The notes: generated by a model from the sequence alone, not told the origin. 64,000 bases of DNA from Tuctoria greenei (GCA_036927565.1 JAYESD010000008.1:18990100-19054099), one strand, 5' to 3'. Shown: positions 10,538 through 21,412, numbered from the stretch's first letter. Program-made: numbers and translations.

Positions 10538-12091
10538 GACCTTTTTGGGGTCCTAGAAACCTAGCTCTTCTTCAGCTGGAGCTTCGTCGACTTTTTGTTT
10601 TCCTTCCCTTTGATGGAAGGGAGCTTCTTCCCGGCGCTTGTTGTAGCGCTCGACAAGGTTCTGGACCTCCCGACACTCTTCCAAGCTGTGTCGGTTCGTC
10701 TTGTAGATTGGACACCATGCTTTGGAACTGTTGTCGTCCTCTGATGAAGGTCGATGTCGCTTCTCGGGGCGTGGCCCCCGGCTTCCAGGAGCTGCAGCAG
10801 CAGCAGCAGCTGGAGCACCGGTCGATGGCTTCTTTTTGCCGTTGGGCTTCTTTTTCTTCTTGCCACTACCGGAGGTAGCGGCTTCAGTTTTGGAGGACTT
10901 CTAGTTAGCCTCCGGAGCTGGCTTGGAATGCATTTCACGACCCTCTGCAGCTCTAGCACATTTGTTAGCTAGGTTGAAGAGTTCCGTGACAGTGGTAACT
11001 TCTTTAATGGCTAACTTTTCTAGCATCTTCTTATCTCGAACACCCTGTCTGAATGCAACAATAACAGAGGAGCTCGAGATTGAAGGAATGGTATTTGGTA
11101 CCTGAGAGAACCGCTGGATGAAGGATCGTAGTGATTCCCCCGATGTTTGCTTTGTGGCAAACAAGTCCAGTTCAGTGCCGGGTCGGATGTAGGAGCTCCC
11201 AAAGTTGGAAGTGAATTGCTGGCATAGCTCCGCCGAACTATTAATGGAGTCGGGTGGAAGACTTATTAACCAGGACCTTGCAGTCCCATTTAAGGCCACT
11301 GGGAAGTAATTGGCCATCACAACCTCATCACCCCCCGCTGCCAGTATGGCACTAGAGTAGATTTGAAGAAATTCAGCAGGATTGACAGTCCCGTCGAATT
11401 TCTCCGATAAGTGGGGCCGAAACTTCTGTGGCCACCTGACCATACGTAAGTGCATGGCTAGGGCAGAACAGCCTCCTCCTACTCCCTAAGGAGCAGGGTT
11501 GTCCCGAGCTTCTCGCCTCTCGCGAGCACGCTCAATGTGGACACGGCCATCTTGTTGCTGGTAACGGTGATCCAGTTCCGACCGCAGGTCATGAGTCGGA
11601 ATCCTTGTAATCGTGTGGGTGCGTTGTGCCCCGGGAGGCAACAAAGTCACCTGCTGAGATGCAGCACGTCTCCTCTGTTGTCAGACTTGCGGACCAAGTC
11701 GGTCGGACATGGTCCGTCGTTGTGACGGTGCTCGCCCCGATGGGGGAGGACCTTGATTGTTGATGCCTGCAGCAGTAGCTACGACCAGATGGTCAACATC
11801 AGCCCTCCACTACTCCATAGCACCCTGGGGTGCACCTAGAGGCGGTGGGCATTGTAGAAGAGCTCGCGCAGTAATGAGCGCGTGCTCGGGATTGTTGTTT
11901 GTCGATGCAGTGATCGATGCAAATGATCAATCTTGTTGACCATCATTATTTGCTGGAACAGATGGTGCTTGTGGTGCCACAGCACCTGCTGGAACAACGG
12001 CACCTGCTGGTTGTTGGACGTTGGAAGGATTGCCTCCGGCAGGTTGTCCAGCGTGGTTGTCATTGGAAGATCCAGCAGCTCAATTCACCAT
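10538..12091 (-). pseudogene. E1 gag
   Basis: Start inferred at 12091 from E2 (MVNSAAG); in E1 the fourth codon is TGA instead of TCA. The gag core (FRPHLSEKFDGTVNPAEF, ANYFPVALNGTARSW, SFIQRFSQV) spans about 10960-11440. A Ser/Pro/Lys-rich basic tail and a histidine-containing region (about 10580-10900) follow. Frame changes occur near 10900-10960 and upstream of 11455. Gag would form the element's particle. Confidence 0.8.
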
Positions 12092-12118
12092 GTTGTGATC
12101 TCGGGATTGCGCCGCTCT

Positions 12119-12139
12119 TCCCCTTCCTGGCATGCCAAA
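12119..12139 (-). other. E1 primer-binding site
   Basis: On the minus strand TTTGGCATGCCAGGAAGGGG directly follows the 5' LTR. The same site reads TTTGGCGCGCCACGAAGG in E2 (34078-34095), TTTAGTGCGCCAGGTAGG in E0 (14218-14235) and TTTGGTGCGCCAGGAAGG in E3 (15216-15233). This is not the tRNA-iMet type; I cannot name the tRNA. Confidence 0.7.
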
Positions 12140-12987
12140 TGTCGAAGTGTTTGATATGACACTTCCCCTGGACCTGCTGAGAAGCAGCCCGCGGAGTTTC
12201 TTTTGTGGTTGGGACACGCAAAGATCAATATCAAGATGATGACCTCAGGGATTTATGTGGTTCGGGCCGCCTGAGCGTAACACCCTACTCCACGGGGTTT
12301 GTGTAATTATATTGAGCGAGTACGTTCGCTAGGATCAGGTCGAATCAGATCAGATTCCCCATATTTGTGCGGTGCAGCCCTTTTATAGTTCTAAGGACTG
12401 ACCGTTACAAAGCTGGTCTGGCCTGGCATGTGGCCCTGGCATGCTTAATGACCTAATACATTATCTAAAAGGTATTAAGTATAATTAATAGTGTGGTAAT
12501 GTGCCTTCATGGCAGCGTTACCCCTATTAACGGTGCATTGATCGTGTTTCATTAATATGCATTAATGACACATTATCATACCTAGTAAATGCTACTTTAA
12601 CCATCCTTGAATGTTTGTAACAGACGTGATATGCTCGTATTTCTGTTGGCGATGAAGGTCTGGAGGCTCCACAGGTGGCAGATCCGGAGCTTTCTCTTGC
12701 GGGAGGGTAGGTCCGGGGTCGCTGTATACATGTCGATACTGGAGCTCCTCTCTGACGGGGGCTAGGTCCGGGGCTGTTGTACACATGTAGTCGCTAGAGC
12801 TTCCCTTGGTTGAGAATTTTGTTCTGGGCTTATTTTACATGTGTTAACCCGAAAACCAGCCATGTGAGGGGAGTGGGTCCGGTACAACGTGACATGTGGG
12901 ACCTGCAATGGCCTTCGACTCTGACGGGTGGAACTTTCTTGCACTTCTTGCGGTATCGTGGGGTACCTAGTACGTACGGTACCGACA
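12140..12987 (-). repeat. E1 5' LTR with promoter
   Basis: 848 bp, plus-strand ends TGTCGAAG and CCGACA. As the 5' LTR it would drive element transcription leftward. The TATA box is TATAAAAGGG on the minus strand at 12378-12387. U3 units of about 60-65 bp with CACGTG-like cores lie at about 12650-12950. It ends inside E0 gag. Confidence 0.9.
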
Positions 12988-14200
12988 GCAACAATCTTCA
13001 AGATTGTGGTTGTCTGTTTTGTGGATCGGATACCACATCTTTTGACCGCCGCTGTATTCAGACGATGGTCGAGGACATTTCTCAGGGCGTGGCTCCTGGC
13101 CACCCGGAGTTGCTGCAGCTGTAGCAGCAGCAGGCGTGCCGGCCAACAGCTTCTTCTTGTCGTTGGAATTTTTCTTCTTCTTTCCACTATCGAAGGTAGT
13201 GGCTTCAGCCTTGGAGGACTTTTTACCAGCCTTTGGAGCTAGCTTGGAGTGCATTTCACGGCCCTTTCGCAGCCCTAGCACATTTGTCGGCCAAGCTGAA
13301 GAGTTCTGTGACACTAGTGACTTCTTTTGTCGCCAGCTTCTCCAACATATTCTTGTCTCTGACGCCCTGTCGAATGCCACAACGACAGATTCATTGTAGA
13401 TGGAAGGGATTGAATTCTGTACCTGGGAAAACCGTTGGATGAACGATCGCAGCGACTCTCCTGACTTCTGTTGTACGGCAAACAGATCCAGCTCTGTGTC
13501 AGGTCGGGTGTAGGAACTCTCAAAGTTGGCAATGAACTGGTGGCATAGATCCGCCCAACTGTTGATAGAGTCAAGCGGGAGACTCATGAACTAGGACATG
13601 GTTGTCCCAGTCAGAGCCACAGGGAAATAATTGGCCATCACGACCTCATTGCCACCCTCTGCGAGAATGGCGGTGGAGCAGATTTGGAGGAACTCGACGC
13701 GAGAATGCGTAGGTGCATGGCCAGGGCCAAACAGCCGCCCCCTACTCCCAAAGGGGAAGGTTTTTCCTGAGCCTCTCGCCTCTCGCGAGCATGCTCGATG
13801 TGAACACGGTTGTCCTGCTGCCTGTAACGGCAGACAAGCTCCGACCGAGATCATGGGTCGAGAGTCTCGACGTAGTGTGAGTACGACGTATCCCGGAGGG
13901 CAACGCCATTACTTGTTGGGACACAACACGTCTCTTGTGCTGTGAAACTTGATGACCAAGTCTACCAGACAAGGTCCTTTTCTGAGAGGTTGCCTGCCCA
14001 GCAGGGGGCGGCCCTTGGTTACTGATGGCATCGGCTGCAGCTGCAACCAGATGTTCGACATCAGCCAAAGCTGGTGGTGGTGGTGGTGCAGCAACACCCG
14101 CCGGGACAACAGCGCCAGCTAGCTGTTGAGCATTGGAGGGATTTCCTCCGTCAGGTTGTCCGACGTTGCCATTGGACGATGATGCCGCAGAGTTCACCAT
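12988..14200 (-). pseudogene. E0 gag, right piece
   Basis: Continuation of the gag interrupted by E1. Minus-strand fragments read TDNHNLEDC at the break, then SFIQRFSQV, FESSYTRPDTEL, ANYFPVALTGT and the start MVNSAASSSNGN at 14200. Relative to E2 there is a deletion of about 70 bp near 13700, removing the FRPHL segment, and several frame changes. The E0 primer-binding site lies at about 14218-14235. Confidence 0.8.
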
Positions 14201-14235
14201 CTCGAAATCTCAGCCCCCCTACCTGGCGCACTAAA

Positions 14236-14930
14236 TGTCAAAGTGTGCAATCGACACTTCCCCCGGTACTACTAGATCGTAGTCTGCGGACGTTCGTAAT
14301 TGGTTGGGGCGCGCGTGAGATTTTGAACGAGACAGTGGCACGAGGATTTTTATGTGGTTCGGGCCGTCTGAGCGTAATACCCTACTCCACGGATGGTTGT
14401 TGTATGTATGAGTGAGGGTGTGTGAGCGCTTGATCGGACTTGTCCTTTGTATCGTGCGGCACATCCCTTTTATAGTCCAAGGATTAGCTGTTACACTATC
14501 ATCCTCGCCCGACATGTAATCAGGTCTTGTAACGGTAGCTTTAACTATCCCTTGAATGTCCGCACCGTTGGAGATCTGGCAGTCTTCCCGTTGCAGGCTT
14601 AGGTCCAGAGGCTCGACATGTGGCAGCACCAGAGCTTCCCACTGTGGGGAGGTAGGTCCGGAGCCATTGTACATGTGGCAGCACCGGAGCTTCCCTCTAC
14701 TGAGGGTTAGGTCTGGGGCCACTGGACACGTGGCACGACCGGAGATTTCTATAGAATGAGTTAGGTTCGGCCTTGCTTTACACGTGACAGCGCTGGAGCT
14801 ACCCTAATGAGGGAGGCAGGTCTAGTGTTGCGGGACACGTAGAGCCTTCGGACGTCTTCAACTCAGACAGATTGAACTCTGTGGCTTTTCTTGTGGTATC
14901 ATGGGGTACCCGGTATGCAGGGTACCGACA
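14236..14930 (-). repeat. E0 5' LTR
   Basis: 695 bp, plus-strand ends TGTCAAAGTG and GGTACCGACA. It is related to the E1/E2 LTRs but clearly diverged and shorter. The TATA box TATAAAAGGG lies on the minus strand at 14465-14474. U3 has three to four CACGTG-type units (14590-14830). It abuts GTCAT (14931-14935), which continues as E3 LTR sequence, so E0 inserted into the E3 5' LTR. Confidence 0.85.
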
Positions 14931-15215
14931 GTCATAATGTAAGTTGTCGACCCTTGGCATATAAAAGGACCGAGTAGTCATCGATAGAGGAAGACTCATA
15001 TGCACCGTACTCTCATACATGCTCATACGCTAAAAGAACACACACACTCTCGTGGGCGTAGGGTGCTATGCTCCAGCGGCCTAAACCACGTAAATCTCAG
15101 TGTTTACCATGTTCATCTAGCTCGTAGTTACAAAAATTTCGCCCCTCCTAAAAAATAACCTCCACGGGTTGCTTCATAGTGGTACTAAGGGAAGTGTCGT
15201 AGCAATACTTTGACA
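14931..15215 (+). repeat. E3 5' LTR, right part (R-U5)
   Basis: Matches the 3' part of the E3 3' LTR (17170-17457): ATCATAATGTAAGTTGTCGA, then a TATAAAAGGAC promoter and the TTTGACA end. The U3 part was displaced to beyond the left edge of the window by the E0 insertion. The primer-binding site TTTGGTGCGCCAGGAAGG follows at 15216. Confidence 0.85.
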
Positions 15216-16582
15216 TTTGGTGCGCCAGGAAGGGGGCAATATTTGGGTTTACGAGCCTCACCACGATGGCGAACACTCAGTCCATCGCCAACTCCTCTTG
15301 ACCCTCCTGCCATGAAGGGATGAGGGAGGAAAACGACACTTCTCATTCCATTTCGGGTTGACCCGACGGACATGCGGTCACGGTTTCAATGGCTACTGCT
15401 GTGACCATGCGACGGCTTTCTACCGCCACCGCAACAATGACGCTGCCAGTGGGAGGTCCAAAGTGTACAGTCTGCTTAGTCTGGTACTGCACCTTAAGCA
15501 TGTACACTTTTCCTCATGGATACTTCTGCCACCACATGACGAATATCTGTCGCCACAGCAATAATGACAACACCAGGTGCTTGTGACGTATCGAGTGTCC
15601 TTGGTTATTTTCTTGCTCGGAGTCACATGGCGATGAACGGTCACTCTCATGAAAAGCTAATGTCAATGGAGGGTCCGCAGTGTGTTGTCTTCTTAGCCTC
15701 ATCCTGCACTCTATATATGCACACTCTAGTTTTCCAATGTTGTGGCTGAGTACTGGGAGTCGGACGTCTCCAGAAAGACTAATGTCCGTGTGAGGTCAAG
15801 AGTGTGTAGTCTGCTTAGCCTGGTCTTGCACCCTAAGCCTGTGCCCTGTGACCCTAAGCCAGCGCACTCTTCCTCTCTAGCACTGCGGTTCAATACCGAG
15901 GACTGAAAGGCACATGCTCCCAAACGAAGCAATAACCATAATCTGAATATTGTCACCATATTCATATAATTATGCTTAAATATTATGCATATTATCCCCT
16001 TTTCGCTCTATTACATCTTTTTGTTTGTCCATAGTGGAAGTTGTGTTATCCTGCTGCAAATGGGCAGCATGTAATACTTGTGATGTGTCTTGGTATTCTT
16101 TATAGTTTTCTCATTTGGGAACCCGTGCTTGTTGAATGGTCTACTCGCTTGAAAAACCAATGCCAATGGAAGGTCCAGAGTGTGCTGCCTGCTTAGCCTG
16201 GTCTTGCACCCTAAGTATGCACACTCTACCTTTTCCGCGTTGCAACAAAATACGACGAGTCCGAACAACACACACTCCTGAGCGAGGCAGCAACCAATAC
16301 TCGGATATTGTCGCATTGAATTACTCAAACCCCGTAGCCTAGCTAAGGACTTTAAGCCACAATGAAACTAAGAGCAGAAAGATTGTAACCGACGAGGAGT
16401 ATAACTCTTTCTATTGTCACTCTTGTGCAGGTTCTAGTTCACCCTTCTTCAGGCTCCGCCGTCGGAACTCAAGCTCCGACACCGGCACCTCCCAGAGGGC
16501 CCGCCATCGATGTTCTTAGTGTTGATGATGGTGGCCCCACCTACGTGATTGTTTCCTCTCCCGAGGTGGGCCCGAGGGACAC
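15216..16582 (+). mobile_element. E3 internal region: pol-less derivative of the Tat-like family
   Basis: Only 1.37 kb lies between the E3 LTRs. After the primer site there is a short ORF start (MANTQSIANSS then stop, about 15266). No gag, RT or integrase signature is visible. Instead there are four imperfect repeats built around the conserved hairpin, and a purine tract abutting the 3' LTR. E3 is on the plus strand, opposite to E0, E1 and E2. It would depend on a relative for replication proteins. Confidence 0.75.
15461..16227 (+). repeat. Array of four conserved hairpins in E3
   Basis: Copy 1 (15461-15509): outer stem AAGTGTACA with TGTACACTT, inner GCTTA with TAAGC, GGT with ACC, loop ACTGC. 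Copy 2 (15679-15725): outer AGTGTG with CACACT, inner part degraded. Copy 3 (15798-15871): outer AAGAGTGTG with CGCACTCTT (one T-G wobble), inner GCTTAG with CTAAGC, GGT with ACC. Copy 4 (16177-16227): outer AGAGTGTGC with GCACACTCT, inner CTTAG with CTAAG, GGT with ACC, loop CTTGC. Stem bases differ between copies but pairing is kept. Confidence 0.75.
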
Positions 16583-17457
16583 TGTCGGTACCCTGCAGAT
16601 CGGATACCCCTGCATATAAAGAAAAAAATGCGTTGGGTCCCTCCGCCTCCCAAGATGGGAGGTACCTAGAGGTTACCACGTGCTTCGCGAGGCCAGACCC
16701 ACCTCTTCGTCGAGGAGGGCTCCAACACAGCCACATGATCTGCAGCTCCGGATTCGGCCTATCCACTGAGGATAGCTCCGGTGCTGCCACGCGTCCCGTG
16801 ACTCCGAGATCCCGCCTCCCCGTTGAGGAGGGCTCCAATGTTGCCACGTGCTCCGCAGCTTCGGATCCCGCTTCCCGCTGAGGAGACCTCCGGTGTTGTC
16901 ATGTGTCCCGCGGTAAAGGAAGGCGACGTGTGCACTCAAGATCATATTGATGTGCTTTCAATACAGTATTAGTGTGTTATCAAAACCGCATTAGCGCACC
17001 TTCAGGACGGCATTAGTGCGCCTTTAGGACATATTACCGCGCTATGAAGACCCATTAATGTATCATCAAGACCACATGGATACACAATCAAGACTCTTTA
17101 ACGTGCATTCAAGATCATGTTAATGCGCTTTCGAGACCAGCTAATATGGGCCACCTGTCGGGCCTCGATCATAATGTAAGTTGTCGACTCTTAGTATATA
17201 AAAGGACTGAGCATCCACCGACAGAGGAATACTCGCATTGTACTATCATACACACTCATACGCTAAAGAACATACACACTTCCGTAAATGTAGGGTATTA
17301 TGCTTCGACGATCCGAACCACGTAAATTCCAGTGTTTATTTGTGTTCTTCTAGCTCGTAGTTTCAGAAATTTTGCCCCTCCTAAAAAAGAACATTTGCGG
17401 GCTGCTTCATAGTGGTACCAGAGAAATATCATAGCAACACTTAGACAATCGTCTTGA
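16583..17457 (+). repeat. E3 3' LTR
   Basis: 875 bp from TGTCGGTACCC to TTAGACA, in plus orientation. U3 contains four to five units with CCACGTG and GCTCCGG phrases (16640-16900). TATATAAAAGG at 17195-17205 is the promoter. The flank beyond is ATCGT; the matching left copy lies outside the window. Confidence 0.85.
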
Positions 17458-17644
17458 GCACAATCCAGTCAGCTAGGCAAACAGCGCGGGGTGAAAGTAT
17501 GAAATCTGGTTATACAATCTTTTGAATTTGTTTGCTTTTATTTTATTTTGAAAAAACTGGCTGCTGTTCGCCAAATCATGCCATGTCGTTTTCAAAACCT
17601 AACAGAGCGTGGATTAGCAGCAGCGTGTTGTAGAATCTAGGTAC

Positions 17645-17984
17645 TGTTTGGTTTGTGGGACGAAGTGAGATGAGACGGATCAATCCTATTTGTAATGTTA
17701 TTTGTTTTGGAGACAAGTGAAATGTAGTCATCCCTACAAGAGAATATTCTATTAAGATCAATGATGAATTGATCTCTCCAAAACTGAGGAGATGAGTTTG
17801 TCCCACTTCAACTCCATCTTCTATCACATTTTGTGCATCATCCTCATCTCTCGTCCCTCTTTATTCTATGAATCAAACAAAAAACAGGGACAATCTCATC
17901 CCTCTTAAACAAAAGGAAAATAAGATCATCTCATCTAAAAACAATGATGATCCGTCCCGTCCTACTTCCTCTCCAAACCAAACA
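17645..17984. mobile_element. MITE-like element with TGTTTGGTTTG termini
   Basis: Inverted termini TGTTTGGTTTG (17645-17655) and CAAACCAAACA (17974-17984). Subterminal GACGGATC and GATCCGTC also pair. About 340 bp, AT-rich, no ORF. Related half-elements occur at about 40480-40650 and 43430-43570. The superfamily is not certain because no clear target duplication is seen. Confidence 0.6.
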
Positions 17985-18221
17985 CCGTAAATATTAACAA
18001 CGGCCAACGGGCCGTCGGGGTCACGCGAAGACGGCAGAAAGTATACAGCCAGGACGAACGCTTCGTTGATGTACTCGAATGTCGAATCATCTTGACAATG
18101 CTCACTAACCGAAAAATCGCAGCATCAGTCACTTGCTAAACAAGCATTCCACGATGTTACTTCACATGGCACCAATCCAACCAACGGAAATGCCATTCAA
18201 ACTGTAGGAAATGATGCAATG

Positions 18222-19504
18222 TCAGCACTCGATGGCGGCGCACGCGGCGCGACGGAACCCGGGTGGCAGGTCGGGCGCGCAGCTCCACTTGCCGCGGGCG
18301 ATGTCGTACGCCAGCACCAAGCCTTCGAGAGCGACGGCGCCCGGGGCCACGACGTGCCCCCCTCACGGAGGACACGTTCACCACCGCCACCGCGGTGTCG
18401 CCGCCCACGCCGGCCATCGCCACGCGCACCGCCATGCCCAGTCCAACGGATCCCCTGGGCACCGGCGGCGCCTCAAGTGCGACCCACCCGCACCCACCTC
18501 TGCTGCCGCTGCCAACGCACCGCCAAAACGAGAGCTCCACCGCGTGGCTCGCCACCACGTAGAGGTGCTCCCGGGCGCCGCACGCGCCCACGACGCAGCC
18601 GCCACCGGGCACAGCCCGCGGTCGCGCCCACGCCCACGCGCCCGACGCGACGTGCAGCGCGTCCACCGACCCGGCGCACGCCCGGGCGCCGTCTCCGCCG
18701 AGCGCGGACACCGCGACCCCGCCGGCGACGTAGAACACGCCGCCCGCCCCCCGCGCCGGCGCACCCGTACCTCCGCCGCGGCGCCTCCGCCACCACACGC
18801 CACGCGTCGGCGGTCGGGTCGTACTCCTCGACCGCCGCGGTTCGCGCCGACCCGCCGGCGACGTAGATCCGCCCGCCCACGGCCGCAGCCGCGAACTTCT
18901 TGCGCGAGAACAGAGTAGGCGCGCACGCGCGAGCCACGCCGGTGAGCGCATCCACCCGCATCGTGGCACCGCGCCCGATGAGGAAGACCTCGCGTCCCAC
19001 AGCGACGGCGCGCGCGTGCGCTAACGCAGATCCGCCGCCTCGACAATGCAGCAGTGCCGGAGGCAGCGGCAGCGTGGCGACCTCGACCTCCGAGCGTGAC
19101 GCGTCGAACTGGAGCAGCGCGCGAGCAAAGGCGCTGCCTTGTGAGGGTATCGAGACGGCGAGGAGGGTTGGGCGGAGCAGACCGTGCGCGCGGCGGAGGT
19201 TGAGAAAGGCGTCGGAGACGAGGAGGGACGCGAAGCGGCGGCAGACGGAGGGGAGCTGCGGGAGGGAGGCACGGGGCACGCGGACGAGGCACTCGAGTAG
19301 GAGCTCATCGGGCAGGATGGAGATGGGGGATTCCTCGGAGTCGGAGGATGGGTGGGTGGAGCTGAGGTTGGTGGCGGCGGGGATATGTACGGGGACGGCG
19401 ATGTGGCGGGCGGGGTCGGCAGGGATGCAGGACCTGGCGAGCCAAGAGAGGCTGCGGGAGTGGCAGCTCTCCCCGGCCATGCCAGATCGTGAGCTCGGAG
19501 CCAC
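18222..19504 (-). CDS. F-box/kelch-repeat protein gene (two apparent 1-base frameshifts)
   Basis: Single-exon, very GC-rich minus-strand gene, start at 19504 (a second in-frame Met at 19480 is an alternative). An F-box (ILPDELLLECLVRVPRASL, about residues 62-105) binds SKP1 in an SCF ubiquitin ligase. Kelch repeats follow (SRKKFAAAAVGGRIYVAGG, EYDPTADAWRVV, then VFYVAGGVAV and LYVVASHAVELSF), a substrate-binding propeller. The frame breaks twice, each at a run of six G on the coding strand (about 18752-18757 and 18356-18361). Removing one G at each restores a continuous frame ending IEC-stop at 18222. These could be sequence errors or true mutations. It resembles AFR/SKIP-type plant F-box/kelch proteins; the exact orthologue is not assigned. 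Confidence 0.8.
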
Positions 19505-19820
19505 AGTTCTGGGTCACCTACTGGCTACCACTGCGGCATTGCATTGTCTAGTGCACGGCTGTCGACTTGGGGCGTGGGTTTGCCCTGTTTTGCGTTTGAA
19601 TTTGTTTGGATTTGGTTGGTTCTTTCGTTTGGGTTGACTAATGGGGGAGTTTGAACGACGACCCGTTGGGTGCTGCGCCGGTGCTCGCACAGGACCGGAG
19701 GGAGAACGATGGTCGCTTATTTGAAATTGAAAGTGAAATAAAGTTGTTTTTATGATATTTTCAGATATTGCAGTTCATTTCCCAAGTCCTTGAATCAGCT
19801 TGTGCTTAGAGCCAGCTTAT
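19505..19820. other. Upstream region of the F-box gene
   Basis: No ORF or recognisable promoter element beyond general composition. The first 150 bases are GC-rich and likely the 5' UTR; AT-rich intergenic sequence follows. Confidence 0.4.
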
Positions 19821-20023
19821 GATCCTGTTTGGTACAGCTTGAACTTGTTACAAAAACAGTTTGTATGAAAAAACTGGTGGAAAGCAGCTTCTACTTATGT
19901 CCTGCTTTTAGTTCATTCTGAGAAGCAGCTGAACTAATAAGCTGTTACAGAAGTTTCCTATTTAGCACAACTTCAACTTATTTTCATAAAGAAGTTGTAG
20001 TAGAAGTTGTACTAAACAGAGCC
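19821..20023. mobile_element. Tourist-like MITE, 203 bp
   Basis: Termini GATCCTGTTTGGTACAGCTT and, on the other strand, GGCTCTGTTTAGTACAACTT are inverted repeats. Both sides carry TAT (19818-19820 and 20024-20026), a 3-bp target duplication as in PIF/Harbinger elements. No coding capacity. Confidence 0.7.
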
Positions 20024-20949
20024 TATAATCTATAAGGCGAAACGAAACATGTAGACTTTAGTTTGGTTCGGATCTAGTTTCCTCTGTCATTGAGAAATGG
20101 TTTGGTTCACCTTCTGAAAACGGAGTGGTTTTGTTTGCTTGTTGGTGTAAGCTAGTTGCAAAATGTTCAATTCTTTCCAATTGTTTTGTGGATTAGATGC
20201 CACTGAAAGATTTTAGTTAGATATGTCAGTAAAAGCCATACACTAACACTATACCTAACGATAGGTTTTACTTCAGTGCTGTCAATATGGTAACATAGAA
20301 CAGGTCCAGTGCCTCGAGTTGTAAGTTAAAATCTAATTCCTGCAATCATGCAAAGAAGCCATCCATAAAAAAAAGTCTCCATAATTGAACAAAAATGGCT
20401 TAATAAAAGATTGATAAAGCCCCCCCCCCCCCCCCCCCCCCAGACCGTCAACTGAACTTTGTGCCATTTGGAGAAATCAGTGTGAACGCTCGCGGATATG
20501 GTCACTAGGTATCACCTATAGTAAACGATTCATTGCCAGAAAGTTCGACAGGTAAATCTTGTTACGATTTGATTGTGAAAAATTTGCGATTTTATAGCCC
20601 CTTGCATTTATGGTTGTTGTGGTCGTAGTTGGTTGCTGATGCTCCAACCCAGTCACTAAAAGTAGGAATGATATGCAAAGCTTGAGGAAAAAATGTACTG
20701 TATCTCACACTTATGAGAACGTACAAAAGATCATCGCAAGAGAAAGGACAAAGCTTTTTCTGTTCATTTCTGTATCGAGCTGTGTTGACGCAAGCCACCT
20801 GTTGCCTATTGGGCTTCGATGTCATCACGGATATAGTACTTTCTTCCGATGCTTTCATGCAGATAAGTACTGCAGTTAAGTTTGCCAAATAGATCGAGAA
20901 AATCATATTGCTATGTTGCATTGATATGCTCCTTGTGTCTTGTAAAATA
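20024..20949. other. Intergenic, no gene seen; C22 homopolymer at 20420-20441
   Basis: AT-rich sequence with no supported gene. A run of 22 C residues at 20420-20441 is far longer than expected and may be a sequencing or assembly artefact. Confidence 0.5.
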
Positions 20950-21412
20950 AAATGAAATAGAGTGCATCATATTCTCTGTGCATTTTTGTTTGATTGTTTG
21001 AATTCAAACGAGTTGAAAATCGCTAAGGATTAAAATTTGAATCAAATAAAAAGAGAAAAGAAAAGAAAAAAAAGGAAATAAACTTACCTGGGACAAAACC
21101 TCACCCTGCAACCCAACTCCCTTTCTCCCACCGCACGGCTCAGCCCGCACTCCTCTTCTTCCTCTCCCTCTCACTTCCACGTGGGCCCTAGCTGTCAGCC
21201 CTTCTTCCCCAAGAACCGCCGCCGCCCAAGCCTCAACCGCTGCACGCCCCTGTGTGCACAGTCGTGCTCCGGCAACCGCCACCTCCCAGCAACCGCCACC
21301 ATCTACAAGTACCCTGGCCCTGTCCTCATCCTCTCCCCCGCTCCATACTCTCCATTTTCCCCCGCCCACACTCGTTGAAACTCTAGCCCGCAACACCGCC
21401 ATTGTCGAAGTG
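20950..21412 (+). repeat. Tekay/Del-like LTR, left part (split by E2)
   Basis: A TTTGAATC-rich, A/G-rich tract leading to TTACCTGGGACAAAACC, then GC-rich sequence, resembles the U3 of Tekay/Del chromovirus LTRs. It continues across E2 at 34947: the same GCCAT (21408-21412 and 34947-34951) flanks E2. The left boundary is approximate. Confidence 0.55.

Larger units (their letters stand above)
172..12987 (-). mobile_element. E1: full-length Tat-like Ty3/gypsy LTR retrotransposon
   Basis: Two 848-bp LTRs (172-1019 and 12140-12987) bracket a minus-strand gag-PR-RT-RNase H-RNase H-IN order plus an oppositely transcribed gene. RT before integrase is the Ty3/gypsy order, and two successive RNase H domains are a known hallmark of the Tat lineage. 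Target-site copies are ACGAC (167-171) and GCAAC (12988-12992). They differ at two positions, both A/G transitions, as expected of an aged 5-bp duplication. The LTRs differ at roughly 8% of sites by eye, so this is an old insertion. Coding regions contain several stops, so E1 is non-autonomous today. Confidence 0.9.

Noticed and set aside
12119..12139. tRNA-like sequences next to LTRs as tRNA genes
   Set aside because: They are about 18-nt primer-binding sites only; no cloverleaf can be formed.
15265..15300. Short ORF MANTQSIANSS as an E3 gag
   Set aside because: It stops after 11 codons and shows no gag similarity; at most a leader remnant.
18211..18918. Plus-strand GC-rich ORFs of 200+ residues opposite the F-box gene
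   Set aside because: They are shadows of the minus-strand kelch gene: low-complexity Arg/Pro/Ala translations produced by GC-rich third positions.
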